Positions 1 through 4,982 of a stretch of 15,748 nt of DNA are shown one piece after another. Made by a program: the position numbers and the translations under genes. The notes below the pieces were generated by a model. That model was not told where the DNA came from and ran no database searches. It saw only the letters and a list, made by a program, of their open reading frames with translations. Source of the DNA: Candidatus Levybacteria bacterium RIFCSPLOWO2_01_FULL_39_10 (lineage in GTDB: Bacteria > Patescibacteriota > Microgenomatia > Levybacterales > UBA12049); NCBI GenBank assembly GCA_001782515.1, contig MFOV01000025.1, positions 10,353 through 26,100 of the forward strand, in the 5' to 3' direction. Position 1 is the stretch's first letter. Each line of letters starts with the position of its first letter.

Positions 1-70
1 GGTTTTGACTAAACTCGTCAGTTTTTGATATGCCTCAGGTTGAGTCATGCTTTTAGTTTAGCAGATTTTT

Positions 71-79
71 TGTTAAAAT
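71..79 (+). promoter_or_regulatory. Extended -10 promoter of the leader/tRNA-Val unit
   Basis: TAAAAT at 74-79 is preceded by TGT, giving an extended -10 element. No good -35 hexamer is visible 17 nt upstream. The same TGnTAAAAT box stands at a similar distance before the two other leader copies, which is the main support. Transcription would start near 86. Bases 1-70 hold nothing else I can support. Confidence 0.55.
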
Positions 80-100
80 ATGAAAACTTTCGATCTTTAT

Positions 101-191
101 CAAAATGCTTGCATTTTGAAGAGGAGAAGCCGATTGAAAAACCGAATTCCGAACTTTGTTCGGATGAAGGTACAAAATCGTGCTTTGACGG
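101..191 (+). ncRNA. Conserved structured tRNA leader, copy 1
   Basis: An RNA element ends exactly at the 5' end of the outer tRNA-Val. A hairpin (101-107 with 112-118) is followed by 73 nt. In that part, helix P2 pairs GAAGC-CGATT (126-135) with AATCG-T-GCTTT (176-186), leaving one bulged base. Inside it hairpin P3 pairs TCCGAAC (148-154) with GTTCGGA (158-164), followed by TGAAG. Two other copies in the window keep the length, the bulge, TGAAG and the final GACG, while P2 changes on both sides at once. I do not recognise the family. It could be a cis-acting processing or regulatory leader, or an RNA released when the tRNA is matured. Confidence 0.75.
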
Positions 192-394
192 GGGCTCGTA
201 GCTCAGTTGGTTAGAGCGTTGCATTGACACCTGCCCGACTTTGAATGGACTTGTAGCTCAGTGGTAGAGCGCTTCATTGACATTGAAGAGGTCAGAGGTT
301 CGATACCTCTCAGGTCCACAAAGTCCAGTCAGGCGGGTTGCAAAGATAAGAAGCGGAAGAGACGTTTGACGTTTTTCGACTCTTCTCGGGCCCA
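192..394 (+). tRNA. Interrupted tRNA-Val(GAC), host of a nested tRNA
   Basis: The 5' part (192-229) gives acceptor GGGCTCG, a D-arm with GCTC/GAGC, stem TTGCA and loop TTGACA. The 3' part resumes at 338 with T and TGCAA. It ends with AGAAG, TTCGACT, CTTCT, acceptor CGGGCCC and discriminator A at 394. All four helices pair fully once two insertions are removed: 230-337 at anticodon-loop position 37/38, and 354-374 (21 nt) between the T-stem and T-loop. The large insertion begins CCTGCC, ends GGCGGG, closes on itself through two helices, and carries an intact tRNA-Val. Intact pairing and the attached promoter and leader argue against an old pseudogene. Whether the outer RNA is ever rejoined is unknown; a recently disrupted gene is the alternative. 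Confidence 0.6.
247..318 (+). tRNA. tRNA-Val(GAC), nested inside another tRNA-Val
   Basis: A complete cloverleaf: acceptor GGACTTG/CAGGTCC, D-stem GCTC/GAGC, anticodon stem CTTCA/TGAAG with loop TTGACAT (anticodon GAC), T-arm AGAGG-TTCGATA-CCTCT, discriminator A at 318. CCA is not encoded. It sits at the apex of a helix between 237-243 and 319-325, within the insertion that interrupts the outer tRNA. I see no promoter of its own, so it probably depends on the promoter near 75. Confidence 0.95.
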
Positions 395-416
395 CTTTTG
401 GCTTTGACATCCCCAA

Positions 417-450
417 AAATAAACGAGCCTCCCTCAAGACTCGTTTATTT
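417..450 (-). terminator. Hairpin terminator between convergent units
   Basis: An 11-bp perfect inverted repeat (417-427 with 440-450) has a 12-nt loop. On the minus strand it runs into TTTATTTTTGGGG, a fair U-tract for ending the small-gene operon. It may also end the tRNA-Val transcript from the other side, where the following sequence is A-rich. Confidence 0.75.
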
Positions 451-474
451 AAAATTAAAAATAAATTCTTTTTT

Positions 475-690
475 CTATCTTTGTGTTTTAGACACGCTGT
501 GATTAGTATTCACCTTTTCTGCAACGGGAATTATACGACCAGGAGTTATAATAGCGCCTTCGTAAGGGTCGATATAGCCTATTCCTGATTCGGGATCACC
601 ATAAGCAACTCTCATTCTTACTGATTCACTATGAGCAGTCCATCCTTCATGCCTATCTCGTTTATAGGGTTCAACTTCTTGCATTGACAT
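475..690 (-). CDS. Small hypothetical protein, 71 aa
   Basis: A hydrophilic 71-residue protein with no signal peptide or membrane segment; I do not recognise a family. The ATG is preceded by a near-ideal Shine-Dalgarno site (AGGAGGAGGTGA) six bases upstream, one of only two clear ribosome-binding sites in the window, so the start is firm. That site also encodes the last codons and stop of the upstream small gene (AGG AGG AGG TGA), so the two are probably translationally coupled. A hairpin terminator lies just after the stop. The centre has a short Gly/Pro-rich stretch (YGDPESGIGYIDPYEGA). Confidence 0.75.
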   Translation of the reverse strand: MSMQEVEPYKRDRHEGWTAHSESVRMRVAYGDPESGIGYIDPYEGAIITPGRIIPVAEKVNTNHSVSKTQR

Positions 691-696
691 AAAATT

Positions 697-882
697 TCAC
701 CTCCTCCTGTTATTTTTATTTGTATTTCTTCTTGCTTTGCCAGTTCCTCTTATCGGTTCACTTGTGCGTCTTGACTCACCTTTAATTATTAATCTACTGT
801 TTGGTGCCAAATCAAAATTGAACTGGTGAGGACGCTGTGTAGAACTTTCAAAATTCATACTTGATCTTTGTTCTTTTTCCAT
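697..882 (-). CDS. Small basic hypothetical protein, about 61 aa
   Basis: A Ser/Arg/Asn-rich basic protein ending in KNNRRR; no known domain is visible. The ATG at 882 is preferred. An in-frame TTG at 891 lies closer to the upstream terminator hairpin, and a later ATG at 858 is also possible; none has a clear ribosome-binding site. The last three Arg codons and the stop are formed by the Shine-Dalgarno sequence of the next gene. Upstream lies an attenuator-like leader with its own promoter, so both small genes appear to be under transcriptional control. The function is unknown, and a purely regulatory ORF cannot be excluded. Confidence 0.5.
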   Translation of the reverse strand: MEKEQRSSMNFESSTQRPHQFNFDLAPNSRLIIKGESRRTSEPIRGTGKARRNTNKNNRRR

Positions 883-892
883 TTTTTGCAAT

Positions 893-916
893 AAAAAAAC
901 CTCCCGTTTGGGAGGT
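893..916 (-). terminator. Intrinsic terminator in the 5' leader (attenuator)
   Basis: On the minus strand ACCTCCC (916-910) pairs with GGGAGGT (905-899) around a 4-nt loop, followed directly by seven U residues. It lies before the small genes, not after a gene. The 5' arm can instead pair with an upstream GGGAGGTA (959-952), which would prevent termination. Confidence 0.8.
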
Positions 917-959
917 ATTGTTCTTCGTTTACCTAAATTACTACGAAGACCTACCTCCC
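910..959 (-). promoter_or_regulatory. Candidate antiterminator structure
   Basis: Minus-strand GGGAGGTA (959-952) pairs with TACCTCCC (917-910), enclosing a 7-bp hairpin TCTTCGT/ACGAAGA (949-943 with 928-922). Forming it uses the 5' arm of the terminator at 899-916, so the two folds exclude each other. This is the usual layout of an attenuator or riboswitch expression platform. No known ligand-binding core is recognisable. Confidence 0.6.
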
Positions 960-1006
960 GTTAAGGAGTTAAGGACTGTAATAATAAGGTTAAAACTTCT
1001 TTTCAC
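941..1006 (-). CDS. Possible 21-residue leader peptide
   Basis: A GTG at 1006 stands at the predicted transcription start (TGtTAACAT ends at 1014) and opens a 21-codon frame rich in Leu, Ile, Val, Ser and Thr, ending at TAG in the loop of the candidate antiterminator. Translating it would cover the antiterminator 5' arm and favour termination; stalling would favour read-through. Leaderless GTG starts are usually weak and nothing else supports it, so this is tentative. Confidence 0.3.
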   Translation of the reverse strand: MKRSFNLIITVLNSLTGGRSS

Positions 1007-1013
1007 TTCCTAA

Positions 1014-1042
1014 ATGTTAACAACTGTATCATGCTGTGTCAA
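1014..1042 (-). promoter_or_regulatory. Sigma-70 type promoter of the small-gene operon
   Basis: Minus strand TTGACA (1042-1037), a 17-nt spacer, and TAACAT (1019-1014) preceded by TGT. The predicted start near 1007 gives a leader of about 125 nt before the first small gene. Confidence 0.7.
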
Positions 1043-1050
1043 GAGTCAAG

Positions 1051-1680
1051 TTATCCTGTTTGGGTTGCAACTACTCTTTCATGAGACAATGAATATGACG
1101 TTCCGTGTTTTTTAGCAAGGACTCCGTATTGGCGAGATGCCTTTTTGCTTCTTAAGGCCGAGAACCATGCAAGGCCGTCCTCAACAGTTGCTCTGATATT
1201 CCTTAGGTTCAAAAGTATGCTTTCAAACCAGTTAGCATGATATACACCCGGATCTACTATTTCTTGTTCAATAGCTGTAATTTGTACTTTTTTCTCAAGT
1301 TCTTTTGAAGATTTTGAAAGCTTCATTATTTCAATCAGGATTTCCTGCATTCTTACTTCAATTTCCCGGGTGCTTTTCGCGTCTCCCCTTTCGCCCGCTT
1401 TTACAATTTCCTGTACATAGTATCTTCCGGCTTCTGAAATTTGTACTGTTCTTTTTTCTAAATTTTCAAAGTTTAATTCTTCTCCAGCTGTAAGCTCTCC
1501 GCTTTTTGGTTCACTTATACTTTGAGGATTTACAATCTGTTCCCATGCATCATGGACAGATCCTTCAAGAAGGTCATTTTTTGCAGATTTTTTGAAAGCT
1601 GCGGGAATGCTTCTTAGAGCCTCAATCGGATTTTGGTCTATATATTGCTTTGGCTGTTTTTTAGTTTGTTTTGGTTTCAT
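1051..1680 (-). CDS. Conserved hypothetical coiled-coil protein, 209 aa
   Basis: A soluble, charged protein. The N-terminus is Lys/Gln-rich (MKPKQTKKQPKQ), the middle (about residues 70-140) is strongly helical and Glu/Lys-rich as in a coiled coil, and the C-terminal part is basic. It resembles uncharacterised proteins restricted to candidate-phyla bacteria (I think of the DUF5660 type, from memory and not verified). The ATG at 1680 is preferred to an in-frame TTG two codons earlier. It lies 15 nt downstream of the trigger factor gene on the same strand, so the two are probably co-transcribed from the leader/tRNA-Leu promoter. A role near the ribosome or in folding is only a guess from position. 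Confidence 0.8.
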   Translation of the reverse strand: MKPKQTKKQPKQYIDQNPIEALRSIPAAFKKSAKNDLLEGSVHDAWEQIVNPQSISEPKSGELTAGEELNFENLEKRTVQISEAGRYYVQEIVKAGERGDAKSTREIEVRMQEILIEIMKLSKSSKELEKKVQITAIEQEIVDPGVYHANWFESILLNLRNIRATVEDGLAWFSALRSKKASRQYGVLAKKHGTSYSLSHERVVATQTG

Positions 1681-1695
1681 AGGCAACCTAATTTA

Positions 1696-2526
1696 TCATA
1701 GAGTTTTAAGAAAATCAAGTGTTTTTTGCTGTCTTAAGATAGATGCCAGAAGATAGCGGTTTTGAGAAAGACTTTCTTTTTCCGAAGGACTCTTTGCGTT
1801 ATCGATAGTTTTTTGGATATCCGCATCCGTTACTGTTATTTTTTCGCTTTCTGCAATTTTATGAAGAACAAATTCTAGCTTGAGATCTGCCTCTGCTTTT
1901 GTCATATATTCTGCACGCAAAACTTCGGCTGTTTTTCCAACTGATGTGAGATACTGATCAAGAGTCATACCTAGTCTTTTGATCTCATCAAGAGTTTGGG
2001 AAAGTGATCTGTCCGCTTCCTTCTGCACCAAAACTTGGGGAACTTTGATAGTAGTTGCTCCCATGAGTGCTTTTATAATTTCATCTAGCTTTGGTTCTTC
2101 TTTCTCCCCGCCGGGCACAATAATTTTTCCTTTTGCAGTCACTTTCTTAACCGCCTCTTTGTATCCGTTAAGATTAACAACTGGCGCTTCAGCTGTTAAG
2201 GCGTGAAACTGCCAGTCTTTTCCGTCGGAAAGCTCGCCCTCAATGTGAATTTGAGGATCCATAATAGGTTTAAGGTTATGTTCTTTAACAGCCTCGACAT
2301 ATGCTTGGGGCAAAAGCCTTCTTATTACTTCATCCTTTATTTTTGCCTTGTCTATTTTTTCCTCCAAAAGTTTTTTGGGAGCTTTTCCTTTTCGAAATCC
2401 GGGAAGAGTTGCCGACTTTGCATATTCCTCAATGACAATTTCTGTTTCTTTTTTAACAATTGTTGAGGGAATCGTAAGTTTTAGCTCAATTGTTCCGTCT
2501 TCTCTTTTTTCAATTGTCGATTTCAT
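1696..2526 (-). CDS. tig: Trigger factor lacking the PPIase domain, 276 aa
   Basis: A ribosome-associated chaperone that binds nascent chains at the exit tunnel. The ribosome-docking signature is clear (LPGFRKGKAP, residues 41-50) within the N-terminal domain. The typical central FKBP-like PPIase domain of 430-residue trigger factors is absent: after about residue 145 the sequence passes through a short Lys/Gly/Pro stretch into the helical C-terminal arm domain (about 155-276). The start is the ATG at 2526; an earlier in-frame start would read through the tRNA-Leu gene. That ATG lies only 6 nt after the tRNA discriminator base, with no room for a ribosome-binding site. The gene therefore seems co-transcribed with the tRNA, and its mRNA 5' end would be made by tRNA 3' processing. 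Confidence 0.9.
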   Translation of the reverse strand: MKSTIEKREDGTIELKLTIPSTIVKKETEIVIEEYAKSATLPGFRKGKAPKKLLEEKIDKAKIKDEVIRRLLPQAYVEAVKEHNLKPIMDPQIHIEGELSDGKDWQFHALTAEAPVVNLNGYKEAVKKVTAKGKIIVPGGEKEEPKLDEIIKALMGATTIKVPQVLVQKEADRSLSQTLDEIKRLGMTLDQYLTSVGKTAEVLRAEYMTKAEADLKLEFVLHKIAESEKITVTDADIQKTIDNAKSPSEKESLSQNRYLLASILRQQKTLDFLKTL

Positions 2527-2532
2527 AATAAG

Positions 2533-2614
2533 TGCGGATGAAGGGACTCGAACCCCCAAGCCTTGCGGCACATGGTCCTAAACCATGCGCGTCTACCAGT
2601 TCCGCCACATCCGC
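2533..2614 (-). tRNA. tRNA-Leu(TAG)
   Basis: Acceptor GCGGATG/CATCCGC, anticodon stem CATGG/CCATG with loop TTTAGGA (anticodon TAG), a long class II variable arm, T-loop TTCGAGT, discriminator A. CCA is not encoded. The conserved leader abuts its 5' end, and the trigger factor start codon follows its 3' end by 6 nt. Confidence 0.95.
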
Positions 2615-2707
2615 TCGTCGAAGCTCGATTTCCGCTCTTCATCCTCACATAGTTCGGACTTCAATCGCTAAATCGGCTTCTCCTCTTTCAAATTTCTTCG
2701 AAATTTG
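2615..2707 (-). ncRNA. Conserved structured tRNA leader, copy 2
   Basis: Second copy of the element at 101-191. A perfect 8-bp hairpin (2707-2700 with 2696-2689) is followed by 74 nt. P2 pairs GAAGC-CGATTT (2680-2670) with AAATCG-A-GCTTC (2631-2620), leaving one bulged A. An inner TCC/GGA helix carries the TGAAG motif, and the element ends in GACGA at the tRNA 5' end. Confidence 0.75.
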
Positions 2708-2731
2708 AATAAAGCATCAACAAACACAGCT

Positions 2732-2760
2732 ATTTTATCAGGAATGGCTTTGTTTGTTAA
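2732..2760 (-). promoter_or_regulatory. Promoter of leader, tRNA-Leu and tig
   Basis: Minus strand TTAACA (2760-2755), a 17-nt spacer and TAAAAT (2737-2732) with TGA before it. Of the rest of the gap before the next gene, 2761-2933 holds only a weak hairpin with a T-run (2779-2810), which I do not call. Confidence 0.75.
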
Positions 2761-2933
2761 GTACAAACAAGTCTTATGACGCAAGAGTCAGGCTTTCTAT
2801 TGCGTTTTTTGACTTGAAGCTTTCAATTCTTCCCATAAATCCGGTTACTCTGGCTGCCCAAATGAGGATCTCTAGCTATCCATAACTTGTGGAGTTCACG
2901 AATATAGTTAGGACACCTACAAAGAGATTTTTA

Positions 2934-2962
2934 TTGCAAGAGTATTTTTCTAATGCTAATAT
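2934..2962 (+). promoter_or_regulatory. Promoter giving a leaderless mRNA
   Basis: TTGCAA (2934-2939), a 17-nt spacer and TAATAT (2957-2962) with TGC before it. The start codon is 6 nt downstream, at the predicted transcription start. Confidence 0.75.
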
Positions 2963-2968
2963 TGAAAT

Positions 2969-4705
2969 ATGTTTGATGATAGATATAATTCCTCAATTAA
3001 AGACCTATTTTTTCCACTAACCACAAAAAAAGCAATAATTTGGATTGTTGTCGTTGGGCTTATTGTTTACGCCAACATGCTTTTTAATGGGTTTGTGTGG
3101 GATGATAAAATTTATATCACCCTTAATCCAGGAGTACATTCAATCGATTTTATTAAATTAATTGGAGTCAATTCTTTCAACAATATTGGTCAATATCGAC
3201 CGATTCCAGCTATTTATTTTGCTACGTTATACAATTTTTTTGGGGAACTATCTTTTTTTTATCACTTACCCCAACTCACTCTTCATATTATAAATGCAAT
3301 ATTAGTTTTTTATCTTCTGAGGAAATTTTTTGCCAGGCACATTTCTTTATTGTTATCCTTAATATTTCTTATTCATCCAATACAGGTAGAATCTGTTTCG
3401 TTTATCGCCGCAACAATTAGCCCATTATTCTTTATTTTTGGAATATCTGCCCTTCTTATTAGCACAAATAATAAGCTAAACACTCAAAGAATAATTCTTA
3501 TATCTTTCTTAATATTGGCTTCTCTTTTGACCAAGGAAACAGGTATTTTGTTCGTCTTTATGCTTGTAATCTACAGGATTATATTTAATAAGACAGGTAA
3601 GTTTTTACTTATTTCCTCGATGATTTGTACTTTACTAGTATATATCGCTATTCGTTTTGGTGTTGGTGGGACATACTTTACTCACCTACAAAACATTCCC
3701 CTTAATGAGCTTACGTTGCGGGGAAGATTATTAAACATCCCTGAAATTATTTTTTATTACTTCAAGACAGTTGCCTACCCAGTTTATTTGGCACATAATC
3801 AACTATGGGTAATTACACAAAGTACATTTCAAAACTTCTACTTCCCAGTTTTAGTTGTTAGTTCAGTTTTTGTTTTCATATTCCTATTTGGTCTATATAC
3901 CTATAAAGTAACTAACAAATTGTTCAGGGTATATTTATTTTTTCTTTTCTGGTTTCTCTTGGGTCTCATAATGCATTTAAACATTTTCCCATTAGATCAG
4001 ACTGTGGCTGACCGCTGGTTCTATTTTCCCTTCGTAGGTTTATTAGGAATGGTCGGAGTTGGTTTGGAGTTGATTGTGCATAATAGGAAAAAACTAGAAA
4101 GAGTGACCTACATTTCTTTGGCAATAGTCATAATACTGTTTTCCGTACGAACAATTATTAGGAATACAAACTGGGTTGATGCAATAACGCTTTACACACA
4201 TGATATGAAAATACATAACAATTTTGATATTGAAACAAACCTTGCTACGGAATATTTACTTGCTCATAGATATAATGAGGCGGTGTTGCATTTTAATAAT
4301 TCAATAAAAATGTTTCCTTATGAAAGTAATCTTTATAACCTGGCGTACACATATGAGCAAATGGGCAATACAGAAATGGCATTACGTTACTACCATAAAG
4401 CATTAAACGCCGCAAACTTAGAAAAAAATAATACACCTGAATTATCGACATACGAAGGTCTATCTAGACTTTTACTTATCACTGGATCTTACCCGGAAGC
4501 AGATAAAATTATCAATCAAGGGTTGGTTCATTATCCAAACAGCGCAAATCTATGGAAATATTCAGCAATTGCTCTCTATCAGTTACATAAACAAAGTCAA
4601 GCACTCGAAGCAGCAAGGCATGCAAGCTTAATTTCTCCCAGTGAAGATATATCTGCTTTGATATTGCAAATCCAAAATAACATACCAATTTCATTCATTC
4701 GCTAA
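2969..4705 (+). CDS. GT-C type glycosyltransferase-like membrane protein with C-terminal TPRs
   Basis: A polytopic membrane protein (about 11-12 hydrophobic segments, residues 20-395) followed by a soluble TPR region (about 421-560, with A-x-x-Y-x-x-A-L type repeats). The first extracytoplasmic loop holds FVWDD (residues 42-46), the acidic pair typical of GT-C transferases that use lipid-linked sugars. YRPIP, HPIQVES (136-142) and DRWFYFP (349-355) match motif positions in the TMTC/PMT-like group. It would transfer a sugar from a polyprenyl-phosphate carrier to a protein outside the membrane; donor and acceptor are unknown. The ATG lies at the predicted transcription start, so no ribosome-binding site is expected. 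It is upstream of, but separately promoted from, a secreted PKD protein that could be a substrate (speculation). Confidence 0.8.
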   Translation: MFDDRYNSSIKDLFFPLTTKKAIIWIVVVGLIVYANMLFNGFVWDDKIYITLNPGVHSIDFIKLIGVNSFNNIGQYRPIPAIYFATLYNFFGELSFFYHLPQLTLHIINAILVFYLLRKFFARHISLLLSLIFLIHPIQVESVSFIAATISPLFFIFGISALLISTNNKLNTQRIILISFLILASLLTKETGILFVFMLVIYRIIFNKTGKFLLISSMICTLLVYIAIRFGVGGTYFTHLQNIPLNELTLRGRLLNIPEIIFYYFKTVAYPVYLAHNQLWVITQSTFQNFYFPVLVVSSVFVFIFLFGLYTYKVTNKLFRVYLFFLFWFLLGLIMHLNIFPLDQTVADRWFYFPFVGLLGMVGVGLELIVHNRKKLERVTYISLAIVIILFSVRTIIRNTNWVDAITLYTHDMKIHNNFDIETNLATEYLLAHRYNEAVLHFNNSIKMFPYESNLYNLAYTYEQMGNTEMALRYYHKALNAANLEKNNTPELSTYEGLSRLLLITGSYPEADKIINQGLVHYPNSANLWKYSAIALYQLHKQSQALEAARHASLISPSEDISALILQIQNNIPISFIR

Positions 4706-4939
4706 TAGAACAAAGTGACATTGTATTACCAACATCCTACCATGCCATTTTGATAAGCGGTATAATATAGGTCTAACTTCTGCTATTCAGATCATTATCA
4801 TTCCCGACAGCGTACAGAAACAATGGAATACGTATAGGTGACCCGAAAAGTTTACGTATATATTACTTTTTGATCCCGTTACGCAAGTTATAAATGTCTT
4901 TAGATTTAATGGAAATTGAGATCCGATTGGGCTTGCTTA

Positions 4940-4968
4940 TTGTAATTTATATCTTCTACAGATATAGT
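4940..4968 (+). promoter_or_regulatory. Promoter of the PKD-protein gene
   Basis: TTGTAA (4940-4945), a 17-nt spacer and TATAGT (4963-4968). Transcription would start near 4975, about 8 nt before the ATG. In the rest of the gap (4706-4939) I see only an isolated TATAAT near 4762 without a -35 partner and a repeated TACGTATA. Confidence 0.6.
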
Positions 4969-4982
4969 ATTAATAATATTTT

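Noticed and set aside
165..190. T-box or hammerhead ribozyme in the tRNA leader
   Set aside because: There is a faint resemblance (TGAAGGTAC; GATGA and GAAA segments), but neither the T-box consensus nor the full hammerhead core can be placed in all three copies.
165..191. Short frame ATG-AAG running from each leader into its tRNA
   Set aside because: It is open in all three copies and shows slight similarity, but this follows from conserved RNA sequence and equal length; no ribosome-binding site, and it would be destroyed by tRNA processing.
45..230. Minus-strand ORF of 61 codons opposite the first leader
   Set aside because: It overlaps the structured leader and the tRNA 5' half, has no start signal and no recognisable product.
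247..337. Group I intron as explanation for the interrupted tRNA-Val
   Set aside because: The insertion is 108 nt, 72 of which are a tRNA. The rest forms two simple helices and lacks a group I catalytic core.
2527..2571. N-terminal extension of the trigger factor (15 residues, LGVRVPSSA)
   Set aside because: It is a translation of the tRNA-Leu gene; the ATG at 2526 begins the normal trigger factor sequence.
2779..2810. ACGCAA/TTGCGT hairpin with T-run as a terminator
   Set aside because: It has only six pairs, a large loop, and no gene upstream on the plus strand.
4756..4770. TATAAT-containing stretch as a promoter for the PKD gene
   Set aside because: No -35 partner, and a better promoter lies at 4940-4968, close to the start codon.
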